A DNA stretch of 32,917 nucleotides from assembly GCA_013153035.1 (NCBI GenBank), contig JAADFF010000024.1:1-32917 (forward strand), written 5' to 3'. Source of the DNA: Dictyoglomota bacterium (GTDB lineage Bacteria > Coprothermobacterota > Coprothermobacteria > Coprothermobacterales > JAADFF01). Within the stretch, counting starts at the first letter, position 1. Every line of letters begins with the position of its first letter. Of the stretch, positions 14,735 to 23,784 are shown one piece after another. A program made the translations under genes and the position numbers. The notes beneath the pieces were generated by a model, which was given only the letters and a program-made list of their open reading frames with translations, was not told the DNA's origin and ran no database searches.

Positions 14735-17374
14735 TTACTTGGTTCCTGTTGTAGCCTGTGTGGAAGTTGTGATGTTTGTTGAGGTACTGACTTGATTTGG
14801 TGTAATATTTTCAGCCTGTACAGATTGGGTAAAGCTTCCCAATTTATTGAGGTAACTTTCTATGTATCCAATAAATGTCTTTAGTCTTGTGGAGAGTGAA
14901 GAGTCATCTGTGAGTTTAAAGTTCTCAGGTACGTGAATATTTTTCAGGCTTTGCAAAGCAGTCTTTATTTGCTTGACGGCATTTACAACCTGTTCTTTTT
15001 GCTCATTGCTTAGGTATTTTAGGAGATTAGTATTGATGTCCTCTATAATAGCTTGTTTTTGTTTAGCGTCTTCTATACTTCTTGTCTTCTCTTCAATAAC
15101 CTGCTTTTTAATATTCTCAATAATATCTCTGGCTTGCTGATATTGTGCTAGTGCTGTAATAACATCTATGCGGGGCTGTATATCATCGGTGCTTGTCAAT
15201 TTACCAGATGCTGACAATGTTCCTACAAGATTCTTATAAAGTTCGGGGTATTGACCAGGGTTCTTGTATCCACTATAGACAAGAAGAGCATCGAGAGATG
15301 ATTTGAGCACGTTGTCGAACTGATTTGTAGATGTTGCTGTTTTGAGATATTCCGTTAGTAGTGAGTATCCCTCTTGGTATGTTAGTTGGAATCCGTTGAG
15401 TCCATATGTTGGATAGAATCTTAAGACAATGCGAGCTATGTTAGCATGTTTCCATGAGGACTCAAGATCAGAAAGTTGGTGTTCTCTCTGCCATTTTATA
15501 TGGAAGATTTGGGATGTAGATACGTGTGCTCCAAAGAACCAGTGATCCCATTTGAATATATCTTCCATGTACTTGACAGATTCATTTAGTTTATCCATAT
15601 AATAGGCATTAAAACCTAATATCATGTAGAGATTTTCCGGAGACCATGTGTCTTTTTCGTGGCTAAGTGCAATTTCCTTGGCTACATTATACGTTTTTTC
15701 AGCATCTACTGTTTTGCCCTGCATTTTAAGGACATATGCAGCAGATCCATATGCTTTTGCCAGATTGAGGCTGTAATATGATTCTCCTGGATATGTATTA
15801 TATGCTTTACTAAGGTATTCTATTGCTGTTTGCAAAAACTGTGGGTTGATTCTACCTCCCGATTGTGATGCGTTAAGGTAGCTTATACCTGTTCTAAAAT
15901 ATCCGTCTGCTTTCCACAAATTGACATAATTGTAGCTACCTAATACACCTACGAACACAAATGCGATAACCATGATAAGAGCAATACCTTTAGCAATAGG
16001 CAGATTGATAGATTCTTTTTCTCTTTCTGCTTCGGGTACATCTTCTAGGTAGTATGTTGCCGCAATGATACCGAGGAAGATGTAGAAGAATAGGGCAGTG
16101 GATAGTGTGTCAAATATTGTCAGGAGGTTGGCGGCATATCCGAGCAGTGATGCTACCAATCCTGCCATGATAATGCGATACTGTTCACTAGGTTCAGTTC
16201 TTAAATATCGATACGCCATCCACAAGGCGGCTAGGAACATCGAAAGATATGCCAGTATACCAATGATACCTGTTTTAGCCCATACACTGAGGTAGTTGTT
16301 GTGCGGGTCATCGTAGTTAACCTTGGGTTCAGATTGACTAAGTTCAAGGCTCTTGTATGGCATAAAGTTCCTTCTAAATACCTCTATGCCAACACCTGTT
16401 AACCTACCGTGTTTCATATTATCCTTGATAAGTGTCATGGTATCTCTCCATAGTATGAGACGGGGAATAGGTCTTCCATGTGAGTCGTACCACACGAATA
16501 TTGTTTTTAGTCTGCTGAAGACGGGAAATTTATTGCCGAGAAGGAGACCTGTTGCTATAAACAAGACAATACCAACAATTAGGGCTATGGATACGACCCT
16601 TATGAAGATTTTCTTGTTTTTTCCTGTAATAACCATACCGGTTACTATGATCCATGCGATAATACCGACGAAAAAGCCAACCCATGCGCCACGGGTCATG
16701 GAGCCTATAACTGCAATAAGCTGGGCAACAAACATGGAAAAGTAAATGATTGCCCCGTTTTTGTTGTTATTTACAAGATAAGAATAAGAACGGGCTAGTG
16801 TGAGAAATGCTGTTAAAACGAGCATGGGACCGAAGAAATCTGGATTACCCTGAAAGCCAAAGGCCCTATGGCCAAATGCACCACTACCCCAGAATGGATC
16901 AGCACCAAGCATTTGAAGAATGCCATACAAAGCGTTAAATGTGCCAAAGTATATGAGTACATCATATAAGAATTCTAGAGATTTTCTGTTGTAGACAACA
17001 ATCATAGTAAGAAATGCCATCCATGTGATAGGAAGAAAAACAATGAGACCTAATTGTCTTTCGTACACACCCCAGAAGGAAACATTGGGGTTTAGCGAGA
17101 ATATGGTAGATAAGACAATGGCTATGTCAAACGCTAACACTGTGTAGGCTATAGGGTTTTTCAGTTTTTTTGTTTCACCAGGGTATAGGGCTACAAGAAC
17201 TGCAATAATTGTGCCGATAATGGTAAATAGCCAGATAAAAGTAGCACTCTTGACAATATCAAATGCCCTATAAATACCCCTATAGAATGCTACTGGTGGA
17301 ATAACTACTAAGAGTACGTAAAGCCATAGTAAAAGATTCCTCTGTGATTTTGGAATGGTTAGTTCTTCCTTCAT
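14735..17374 (-). CDS. O-antigen ligase/Wzy-like polytopic membrane protein with TPR region
   Basis: The N-terminal 460 or so residues contain about 12 hydrophobic helices. The central part (about 170-400) has the character of the O-antigen ligase/polymerase family PF04932: FGFQGNPDFFGPMLVL, SMTRGAWVGFFVG, a large external loop with RRNFMPYKS, and DDPHNNYLSVWAKTGIIG, which holds the family's conserved His. Such proteins move or polymerise lipid-linked glycans at the outer face of the membrane. A final helix near 465-485 leads into an alpha-helical region with TPR-like repeats (about 485-720), a charged coiled segment (about 745-800) and a Thr/Ser-rich tail. Its ATG overlaps the stop of the nucleotidyltransferase (ATGA), suggesting a joint role in glycoconjugate synthesis. 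The exact substrate is unknown. Confidence 0.85.
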   Translation of the reverse strand: MKEELTIPKSQRNLLLWLYVLLVVIPPVAFYRGIYRAFDIVKSATFIWLFTIIGTIIAVLVALYPGETKKLKNPIAYTVLAFDIAIVLSTIFSLNPNVSFWGVYERQLGLIVFLPITWMAFLTMIVVYNRKSLEFLYDVLIYFGTFNALYGILQMLGADPFWGSGAFGHRAFGFQGNPDFFGPMLVLTAFLTLARSYSYLVNNNKNGAIIYFSMFVAQLIAVIGSMTRGAWVGFFVGIIAWIIVTGMVITGKNKKIFIRVVSIALIVGIVLFIATGLLLGNKFPVFSRLKTIFVWYDSHGRPIPRLILWRDTMTLIKDNMKHGRLTGVGIEVFRRNFMPYKSLELSQSEPKVNYDDPHNNYLSVWAKTGIIGILAYLSMFLAALWMAYRYLRTEPSEQYRIIMAGLVASLLGYAANLLTIFDTLSTALFFYIFLGIIAATYYLEDVPEAEREKESINLPIAKGIALIMVIAFVFVGVLGSYNYVNLWKADGYFRTGISYLNASQSGGRINPQFLQTAIEYLSKAYNTYPGESYYSLNLAKAYGSAAYVLKMQGKTVDAEKTYNVAKEIALSHEKDTWSPENLYMILGFNAYYMDKLNESVKYMEDIFKWDHWFFGAHVSTSQIFHIKWQREHQLSDLESSWKHANIARIVLRFYPTYGLNGFQLTYQEGYSLLTEYLKTATSTNQFDNVLKSSLDALLVYSGYKNPGQYPELYKNLVGTLSASGKLTSTDDIQPRIDVITALAQYQQARDIIENIKKQVIEEKTRSIEDAKQKQAIIEDINTNLLKYLSNEQKEQVVNAVKQIKTALQSLKNIHVPENFKLTDDSSLSTRLKTFIGYIESYLNKLGSFTQSVQAENITPNQVSTSTNITTSTQATTGTK

Positions 17375-18108
17375 TGTTTTTCCCTCCCCAATGTTTCGAA
17401 TAGTTTTAACATTAAGTAATCTGATTTCTTATCCACATCCGCTCCCATGACGGGACTAACCGTTACCGCTGTTGCTTTGACACCGAATTTTTTGTCCACC
17501 CATTTTATCACATCGTTTATAGATAACTGACCTGTTATTAATTTAGCAAACAGTGAAATACCCATTTTCCATACAATCATAAAAGGATTTTTACGGTAGT
17601 TATAATATTTTGTTCCTTCATCTATCACTGTTTGCCATTTGTCTTTGCTTATAAGGGCAGCTCCCGCTAATTTAATTTTTCCATCTTTCAGTGGAATAAA
17701 GGTTTTGTGCCATCCAGGAAACATTTTTTCAAAGTCCTCTTTATAGATGACGCCAGCCACGAGTTCGCTTGGGGTTTCTATAAATGGTATTAAGTCTTTC
17801 CCCCTAACAAGTGGGCTATCTCCTGTGAGAAGTAACACATAGTCTGTATCAGGTTGTATGACAGATATAGTATCCATAATGCTGCTACTGTCGATTTTCA
17901 GCAATGTAGCTCCCTCAACGGTATCTATTGGCCACTCAGTTCTGCCTATAACGGTAATAGGTACATCTAAGTCTTTTTTAATATTATTGACCATATGCTG
18001 AATAATAGTTGTGCCTGACCAGGGTAGTAGTGCCTTGTATCCTACCCCGAAATCTTCACACCATTCTTCTTGATCTCCCCCTGCCAGTATGTATATTTTT
18101 ACATTCAT
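17371..18108 (-). CDS. MobA-like/sugar-phosphate nucleotidyltransferase
   Basis: A 245-residue Rossmann-like NTP transferase (PF12804-like). The N-terminus reads IYILAGGDQEEW followed by GVGYKALLPWSG (about 21-32), the nucleotide-binding LAGG and the Lys-containing KALLP motif. LLLTGDSPLV (about 92-101) provides the metal-binding Asp. The C-terminal half (about 165-225) carries a small helical region, WKMGISLFAKLITGQLSINDVIKWV, and TAVTVSPVMGADVDKKSDY resembles the end of MobA/GlmU-type domains. The activated group is not determinable; a sugar phosphate is suggested by the coupled O-antigen-ligase-like gene. The ATG is preceded by GGGAGATGATGCCAT; the 5' end overlaps ispE by 53 bases in another frame. 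Confidence 0.82.
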   Translation of the reverse strand: MNVKIYILAGGDQEEWCEDFGVGYKALLPWSGTTIIQHMVNNIKKDLDVPITVIGRTEWPIDTVEGATLLKIDSSSIMDTISVIQPDTDYVLLLTGDSPLVRGKDLIPFIETPSELVAGVIYKEDFEKMFPGWHKTFIPLKDGKIKLAGAALISKDKWQTVIDEGTKYYNYRKNPFMIVWKMGISLFAKLITGQLSINDVIKWVDKKFGVKATAVTVSPVMGADVDKKSDYLMLKLFETLGREKQ

Positions 18109-18880
18109 ATGGCATCATCTCCCATCCTGTTTTTCGTGTGCTTATTTCTATGATATCCCAATGTTTTGGTATTTGGGTTGGTGGAGACAAGCTAAACATG
18201 CTGCTGCCGCTACCTGTGAGATGCATACCTTTTCCTATAGGAATGCCAAAGACCCGTTGAAATGTCTCAGTAAGTCCGTTGCCCATGGTGCCATTCTGAA
18301 CATACATGTCTGAATAGTTGGAGTAAAATGGTTTTTCATCCCATGCTTTATATATCATGGGAGTAGGCGATGAAAAGTCTGGTACTACTAGATAGAGGGT
18401 AGAAGGAACATTAATATTATAGAGAGGTGTTATTTTTTCACCTGTTCCCTCCATAAGGAGTGGGCTTTTGTAGAGATACATGCTGACATCAGCCCCTATA
18501 TTGGGAGCTATGGCTATAGCCTCCCCCTTATCTAGTAGTCCTAATTTGACAAATGCCCCTAGTAGACCTCCTGCATTACTGCTTGAGCCTCCTAGTCCTC
18601 GACCTATGGGAATATGTTTATAGATAATGGCGCTAAATGGTATACCTGTCAAAGCCTTAAGTTTATGTACTGTGGAATTCTCTATAGGTGAGGGGAAAAA
18701 TGTGATTGGACCATCTTCTCCTACGTTTATTAGCATTGTGTCAAATACGTTAATGAACGACACGATACTCTTCAACAGATGCATACCATCATCTCTGATA
18801 TCTACAACATCAAGTGTGATATTGATTTTTGCATATGTTTTCAGTAGAAAGCAGTGTGTAAACATGGCACAGTGTTTCAA
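18056..18880 (-). CDS. ispE: 4-diphosphocytidyl-2-C-methyl-D-erythritol kinase
   Basis: GHMP kinase of the MEP pathway that phosphorylates CDP-ME on the way to IPP/DMAPP, the substrates of UppS. YAKINITLDVVDIRDDGMHLL (residues 16 onward) is the IspE signature with the substrate-binding Lys, and PIGRGLGGSSSNAGGLL is the GHMP ATP loop. GADVSMYL carries the catalytic Asp, and LTGSGSSMFSL the third GHMP motif. Length 274 is normal. The start is taken as TTG 18880 because GGAGGTGA lies at proper spacing; ATG 18865 has no SD. It overlaps rsmA by 71 bases and the next gene by 53, so translation is probably coupled. The yabE-ksgA-ispE neighbourhood is known in Bacillus. Confidence 0.95.
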   Translation of the reverse strand: MKHCAMFTHCFLLKTYAKINITLDVVDIRDDGMHLLKSIVSFINVFDTMLINVGEDGPITFFPSPIENSTVHKLKALTGIPFSAIIYKHIPIGRGLGGSSSNAGGLLGAFVKLGLLDKGEAIAIAPNIGADVSMYLYKSPLLMEGTGEKITPLYNINVPSTLYLVVPDFSSPTPMIYKAWDEKPFYSNYSDMYVQNGTMGNGLTETFQRVFGIPIGKGMHLTGSGSSMFSLSPPTQIPKHWDIIEISTRKTGWEMMPYECKNIHTGRGRSRRMV

Positions 18881-19649
18881 CGCTCACCTCCTCACCCCGA
18901 ATGGTGGGTTTCAGTCCAACAACATTCAATATATGCTCTATACATTGTTTAGAATACCCCATATTTCTCAAGTTGTTGGCAAGAGTTTTTCGTTTTTGCC
19001 TAAATACCCCTTTAAGGAATTCTTCCCACTTGTCATAATCTATATTGCATAAAGGTGTTTCTCTTCTCTTTAAGAAGATGACTTCTGACATAACCTTAGG
19101 TGGAGGAGAAAATGCTCCTGGTTTCACAAGAAATGAAGATACTATTTCTGTGTATGTTTGCATCCATATGCTGAGAGAAGATTTTTCTTTGCCCTTTTGA
19201 GCTTTTATGCGTCTTGTTACCTCTTTTTGAAGCATGAAAGCTCCTAGTTTCCAAGAAGGAAAGTACTTAACAAGATGAGTGATAATAGTGGTTCCTATCA
19301 TGTAAGGTAAATTGCCAGTTGTGTTGTATGTACCAGTAGGTATATCATCTTCTCGCAGTTTAAGAAAATCAGCCCATATAATGGTGAGATGGGGGACATC
19401 TTTTATGACAGTCTCCCAGAAAGGCTTTAGTCGGTTATCTATCTCTACAGCTACAACAGGTCCTTTTTCCAGTAGGGCAAATGTTAGGTCTCCTGCTCCA
19501 GGTCCTATTTCCAAGATATAATCAGGACCATCTTTCCACACATAATCTGCTATTCTTCGAGATACGGAGTGGTCTTTTAGAAAATGTTGTCCCAATCCTT
19601 TCTTTGGCTTGGGTATGAGGTGTTTGTATTTCTCTCTTATCTCATACAT
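18810..19649 (-). CDS. rsmA: 16S rRNA (adenine1518-N6/adenine1519-N6)-dimethyltransferase
   Basis: RsmA (KsgA) dimethylates two adjacent adenines near the 3' end of 16S rRNA and checks small-subunit assembly. KKGLGQHFLKD, LEIGPGAGDLT (SAM-binding motif I), VAVEIDNRL, the catalytic TGNLPYMIGT (NLPY) and PPPKVMSEVIFLKRR are present in order. The C-terminal helical domain contains RQKRKTLANNLR. The start is set to ATG 19649, which overlaps the upstream stop as TAATG. A longer frame to 19688 would add 13 residues with no function inside the 3D-domain coding sequence. The result is 279 residues, usual for the family. Confidence 0.96.
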   Translation of the reverse strand: MYEIREKYKHLIPKPKKGLGQHFLKDHSVSRRIADYVWKDGPDYILEIGPGAGDLTFALLEKGPVVAVEIDNRLKPFWETVIKDVPHLTIIWADFLKLREDDIPTGTYNTTGNLPYMIGTTIITHLVKYFPSWKLGAFMLQKEVTRRIKAQKGKEKSSLSIWMQTYTEIVSSFLVKPGAFSPPPKVMSEVIFLKRRETPLCNIDYDKWEEFLKGVFRQKRKTLANNLRNMGYSKQCIEHILNVVGLKPTIRGEEVSVETLCHVYTLLSTENICKNQYHT

Positions 19650-20572
19650 TATTTCTTTTCCCCCGGATACTGTATGATGTAAACCCACTTGTATCGTTTA
19701 CCCCATTTTAGAGCTTCGGCTTTGGTGGGGAAGAATACATCAATGTGGTAGTACTTAATCCAACCTCCAACATCGACTGCGTCACCGTTGCCATAACCCT
19801 CTATATACAGCTTGCTGTGAAGTGGAATAAGTCTAGGATCTACTGCAACAACTCCTTTTCTTGCCCTGTCTCCTGTTGCAGTAACCCAGTCGACACCGGG
19901 ATCTTCTGGAGAATATGCTGTTATAAGTGCAATAAATTTCTTGATGTAGGGTCCATTGTAAATGTGAGGACCGCTTTTGAATATCCATGGTGTAGGTTTT
20001 TTAATGATCTTCTTTTCTGTCCATGTCTTGATAACTTTATCATCAAGTATGTACTTATATGTCACTATTTCCATTAGTCCGCCTTCAGCTTTCTGTAGCC
20101 TAATGACTTTGCCCGGTGGTAGATTTTTGTCGTAGTATACAACTTGCTTCCATATCAGTGGGGCCAGAGGTATAAGTTTGGCTTTTTTTTGTATCCACCC
20201 TTTACTAACAAATAGTGTTTTATTGTTTTTCCAGAAAATCTTATCCAGTGGGTTTATATCTATGCCTGCAATGCTAAGTAGTGTCTTTGTGCTGCTACCT
20301 GGAGATGTAAGAACGTGTACTGCATCTTCCTTTGTTTCGATCTTGTATTCTTTAACTTCTGTATCGTACATAATTGGGCATGAGTCTATGGTGTTTATGG
20401 GGAGTCCCGTTTTTTCTATAAATTCTTCTTCTGTTCTTGCAAATACATATCCGCTCTTTATGCCATCTAGTGTTATAGCACAGTAAAAGCGGGTATTTAA
20501 CACGCCAAATAATATGGCCCATGCTGTAAAGATAATGATGAGAATCCTTAATACACTACGAGCTATGTTCAC
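19649..20572 (-). CDS. YabE-like membrane-anchored G5/3D domain protein
   Basis: The predicted start is GTG 20572, overlapping the upstream stop (GTGA) with SD GGAGG in front; an ATG at 20587 lacks an SD. The product starts with a membrane anchor (ILIIIFTAWAILFGVL). About 160-205 resemble a G5 domain (VIRLQKAEGGLMEIVTYKYILD, then WTEKKIIKKPTP). The C-terminal 90 residues are a 3D domain: FIALITAYSPED, TATGDRARKGVVAVDPRLIPLHSKLYIEGYG, GDAVDVGG and HIDVFF supply the three Asp residues. The 3D fold is the double-psi barrel shared with MltA/RpfB-type peptidoglycan lytic enzymes, so it probably cleaves or remodels cell wall. Its position upstream of rsmA and ispE matches the Bacillus yabE-ksgA-ispE neighbourhood. 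Confidence 0.87.
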   Translation of the reverse strand: MNIARSVLRILIIIFTAWAILFGVLNTRFYCAITLDGIKSGYVFARTEEEFIEKTGLPINTIDSCPIMYDTEVKEYKIETKEDAVHVLTSPGSSTKTLLSIAGIDINPLDKIFWKNNKTLFVSKGWIQKKAKLIPLAPLIWKQVVYYDKNLPPGKVIRLQKAEGGLMEIVTYKYILDDKVIKTWTEKKIIKKPTPWIFKSGPHIYNGPYIKKFIALITAYSPEDPGVDWVTATGDRARKGVVAVDPRLIPLHSKLYIEGYGNGDAVDVGGWIKYYHIDVFFPTKAEALKWGKRYKWVYIIQYPGEKK

Positions 20573-21051
20573 CTTAATATCCTCCATCTTATGAGATATA
20601 CAGGATATGGTGATGGATTTATGCCCACATGAACACCGCCTACATTTTCATCTACCAGTGTCATAACATATACGAATGCTTCTGCCACATGACTGGCATC
20701 TACTGTAGAATTGGCCTCCCTTGGTAGAAGTATGGTGAGTTTTACTATAGCTACTCCGTTCATGTAGCTTGTGTTTAATTGTTCTACTTGTATTTTGGCA
20801 GTGTGCCCGTTGGGTAGCGTTGTTGATGTTTCGGATATTATGTTTGGGTAGTAATTAGCTGATGTCCAAACAACTCCATACTCTACAGCGGATTCTATAT
20901 CTTGCATAAGGAGGGTCGATGTTCTCACCGAGATATTGAGTTTGTTTTCTTGTACCACATAGTCAAGTAATATTGCTGATAGAAGCCCGAGTATAAATAT
21001 GATTATTAATGTAATAATAAGAGTTGAACCCTTCTGATTTTTTATGGACAT
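20569..21051 (-). CDS. Pilin-like protein without Glu5 (PilX/GspK-type N-terminus)
   Basis: 160 residues. The N-terminus is KNQKG followed by STLIITLIIIFILGLLSAIL: a short basic leader ending in Gly and a long hydrophobic helix, as cleaved by prepilin peptidase. Position 5 after the cleavage site is Ile rather than Glu, as in some minor pilins that sit at the pilus tip (PilX/GspK). The remainder is a small Ser/Thr-rich beta region with no recognised domain. It overlaps the preceding Glu5-containing pilin-like gene by 10 bases and the next gene by 4, so the pair probably acts together. No assembly ATPase or platform protein is in the window, so the machine is encoded elsewhere. Confidence 0.7.
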   Translation of the reverse strand: MSIKNQKGSTLIITLIIIFILGLLSAILLDYVVQENKLNISVRTSTLLMQDIESAVEYGVVWTSANYYPNIISETSTTLPNGHTAKIQVEQLNTSYMNGVAIVKLTILLPREANSTVDASHVAEAFVYVMTLVDENVGGVHVGINPSPYPVYLIRWRILR

Positions 21052-21950
21052 GCTCCTGTCACCTCAATGTAAGGGCTAATACCTGTTATATTTTGAAAGT
21101 CTTGCATGGTGTACCCGTCATAGCTTTCTATGATATCTGAGTCTTTGAATGTTATTGTACAGATAGAAGGGGACACTTGACTGTTTATCGACACAGACAG
21201 CTGTAAGATAGAAGGATTGTTATTTACTAATGAGCCACTATTTATTGTTGTAGGATACCCACCACAGTTGATATCAAGGTACTCGTCTGGATTGCTAATA
21301 TTAGGTTTGTCTTTTATAGGTTGTGTGAAGTAAAGGTATATGATTTTCCCCTGTGTGGCGCTAATGGTATTTTCATCAAAGCATGCAATAGGTAGGGCAA
21401 AAGGTGCTGTTAATTTTGTCATACCAACGGTACCAGATATTGTTTGATTATCTTGGATAGTAGCTGTATATGCAATAGTGAGGTTGGAAAAGGGTTTGTA
21501 ATCTGCCTGAACATTGCTAAAGGTTTTGTCTCCGTAAAATAGTTTTATACTCTCAATATGAACACCTGGTATATCGGGATATATCCTCCCATCTTCTAGG
21601 GCTATATAGGTGTTTTCGTTTGTTATAGATAATTGCTTGAGAGAGAGTTGTCTTGTTATATCTTTAGAAGTGCTAAAAGACGTAGCGGTATAGATGGATA
21701 AGTGAGATATGTTAGTTGAATTTCTATCTTCATCTGTTTGTGTACATACGGCAAATTTCATAGGATATAGGGCGTCGATGAATCGGCTATTTGCTAAGTA
21801 TGTGGCTTCTGCTTTGCTCGTAGCGGATGGGGTTTCAATGAAAGTAGTTTTTAGTAAGCTTATTGTCATTGGTACAAGTGCAATGGTTAGTATGGAAACT
21901 ATAATAATCACTACCAATAGTTCAATGAGTGTGTAGCCGCTATTTTTCAT
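21042..21950 (-). CDS. Prepilin-type N-terminal cleavage/methylation protein (PilW-like minor pilin)
   Basis: The product begins MKNSG then YTLIELLVVIIIVSILTIAL, the classic type IV/type II secretion prepilin motif with Gly before the cut and Glu at +5. After the helix (to about residue 32) comes a 270-residue beta-rich part with few Cys (one near the middle, ACFD, and CP at the end). Such proteins are minor pilins or pseudopilins. It starts one base after the mnmG stop and is followed by the PilX-like gene, the usual order PilW then PilX. A role in pili, DNA uptake or secretion is inferred from the family only. Confidence 0.78.
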   Translation of the reverse strand: MKNSGYTLIELLVVIIIVSILTIALVPMTISLLKTTFIETPSATSKAEATYLANSRFIDALYPMKFAVCTQTDEDRNSTNISHLSIYTATSFSTSKDITRQLSLKQLSITNENTYIALEDGRIYPDIPGVHIESIKLFYGDKTFSNVQADYKPFSNLTIAYTATIQDNQTISGTVGMTKLTAPFALPIACFDENTISATQGKIIYLYFTQPIKDKPNISNPDEYLDINCGGYPTTINSGSLVNNNPSILQLSVSINSQVSPSICTITFKDSDIIESYDGYTMQDFQNITGISPYIEVTGACP

Positions 21951-21951
21951 A

Positions 21952-23784
21952 CTATTCCAGCCCCTTAATCCTCTTTAAATATAACATCAGGGCAACGACA
22001 TCCCCGCTGGATACCCCTGGAATCTGGCTAGCCTGTCCCAGGGTTGCAGGTTTAAATTCCTTTAGATAGTCTCTACCTTCTCGTGAAAGGTTGGGTACCT
22101 CATCGTAGTTTATATCTTCTGGTATCCCAAGTTGGCTGAGTTTTTTTGCTTCATTAATAAGGCTAAGGTCTCTCTTGATGTATCCTTCGTATTTGACATC
22201 TATTTCTAGCGTCAGTTTGCCCTGATTGTCAAGGTGGGATATTTCTGGCACATACTCTATAAGGTCATCGGCGTGTACCTCAGGTCTTTTAAGCACTTGA
22301 TAGGCCGAGGTTTTTCCTTTGAGAAAGTCAAAATGCTCTTTGTTCAGGTATGTTTTTTTCAGTTTCTCTTTTGCCTTTTCTATAAGCTCTTGTCTTTCTT
22401 TGACAAGTTTGTATTCATCTTCTGTTAGTATTCCTAAATCATAGGCTATTCTCGATAGCCTAAATGCAGCATTGTCTTGTCTCAGCACAAGGCGATATTC
22501 GGAGCGTGATGTTAGCATTCTATAGGGTTCTCTTATAGGATGAGTTGTCAGTTCGTCGATAAGCACACCGATATATGCATCCTCGCGGGACAGTACAAGT
22601 GGTTTTTCTCCCCTAACGTACAATGCAGCATTAATACCGGCAATAATGCCCTGTGCCGCGGCCTCTTCATATCCTGTTGTTCCATTGATTTGGCCAGCTG
22701 AAAACAATCCCTCTATACCTTTAACTTTCATAGATGGATGAAGCTGGTGCGGGGCAATAAGATCATAATCTATAGTATATCCCGGTCTAACAATTTCTGC
22801 ATCTTCAAGCCCTGGTATACTGCGCACAACGAGTTCTTGGATTTCAACAGGTAGCGATATGGCAAGCCCGTTAGGATATATCTCTTCGGTATTCAGACCA
22901 ACAGGTTCCAAGAATATAATGTGGCTATTTCTATCTGGGAACCATACGGCCTTTTCCTCGATGGATGGACAATATCGAGGGCCTATCTTGACCATATCGG
23001 AAGCACGGGATGCTGTTAGGTGTATGTGCATACGCACAATGTCCATGGTGCGCTTTGTTGTGCGGGTTATATACACAGGTTTATATCCCGGTGGATTAGG
23101 GGCTTCAAAGAATGAAAATGTGATACCTTCTTCTCCAGGCTGGATTTCCAACCTATCCCAGTCTATGGTGCGGCCATCTAGCCTTGGTGTTGTTCCTGTA
23201 TTGAACCTTAGTATCTGGAGCCCCAGTCTTTTCAGGGCATCAGATATTCCGTATGATGGAAACTCTCCCCATCTACCTGCCTCTTTCGACCAAGCAGATA
23301 TATATATTTTTCCTTTCATAAATGTGCCGGTTGTCAATACTGTTGCCTTTGCCAGTATTTCATCACCATATTCCAGTTTTACACCTACAACTCGGTTGTT
23401 TTCTGTAAGCAGGTCTACAGCCAAGCCCTGTATAATCTCGAGGTTGTCTGTGTTCATGAGTCTTTTTCTCATATTTGCGGGGTATATATCTTTATCTATC
23501 TGTGCCCTTTGAGACCATACAGCTGGTCCCTTTCCTTTATTAAGTACACGCGCTTGTATGTACGACTCATTTGTAACCCTTCCCATAAGTCCACCGAGGG
23601 CATCTATTTCCATGACAAGCTGTGTTTTACCGGGTCCTCCTATAGCAGGATTACAAGGGGGTATGGCAATGGTATCTACAAAGCCCGTAACGAGAGCTGT
23701 TTTCATTCCCATGCGTGCTGCCACCTGTGCCGCCTCTACACCGGCATGACCTCCACCGACAACGATAACATCAAATGTTCTCAA
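21952..23784 (-). CDS. mnmG: tRNA uridine-5-carboxymethylaminomethyl modification enzyme MnmG (GidA)
   Basis: FAD- and folate-dependent partner of MnmE that installs the aminomethyl-type group on U34 of tRNAs. FDVIVVGGGHAGVEAA (4-19) is the FAD-binding GxGxxG motif, and IPPCNPAIGGPGKT, with the conserved Cys, follows. GTFMKGKIYI, YCPSIEEK, GINGTTGYEEAAAQG-type sequence (GQINGTTGYEEAAAQG) and LTSRSEYRLVLRQDNA are signature segments. The C-terminal helical region ends SQIPGVSSGDVVALMLYLKR, which contacts MnmE. Length 610 is slightly below the usual 620-630. The TTG start at 23784 has SD GGGAGGAG. It overlaps mnmA by 14 bases, so synthesis of the two U34 enzymes is coupled. No MnmE gene is in the window. 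Confidence 0.97.
   Translation of the reverse strand: MRTFDVIVVGGGHAGVEAAQVAARMGMKTALVTGFVDTIAIPPCNPAIGGPGKTQLVMEIDALGGLMGRVTNESYIQARVLNKGKGPAVWSQRAQIDKDIYPANMRKRLMNTDNLEIIQGLAVDLLTENNRVVGVKLEYGDEILAKATVLTTGTFMKGKIYISAWSKEAGRWGEFPSYGISDALKRLGLQILRFNTGTTPRLDGRTIDWDRLEIQPGEEGITFSFFEAPNPPGYKPVYITRTTKRTMDIVRMHIHLTASRASDMVKIGPRYCPSIEEKAVWFPDRNSHIIFLEPVGLNTEEIYPNGLAISLPVEIQELVVRSIPGLEDAEIVRPGYTIDYDLIAPHQLHPSMKVKGIEGLFSAGQINGTTGYEEAAAQGIIAGINAALYVRGEKPLVLSREDAYIGVLIDELTTHPIREPYRMLTSRSEYRLVLRQDNAAFRLSRIAYDLGILTEDEYKLVKERQELIEKAKEKLKKTYLNKEHFDFLKGKTSAYQVLKRPEVHADDLIEYVPEISHLDNQGKLTLEIDVKYEGYIKRDLSLINEAKKLSQLGIPEDINYDEVPNLSREGRDYLKEFKPATLGQASQIPGVSSGDVVALMLYLKRIKGLE

Noticed and set aside
22859-23512. 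217-codon open frame on the plus strand opposite mnmG
   Set aside because: It lies wholly antisense to a well-conserved gene, has no SD, and its composition is that of a shadow frame.
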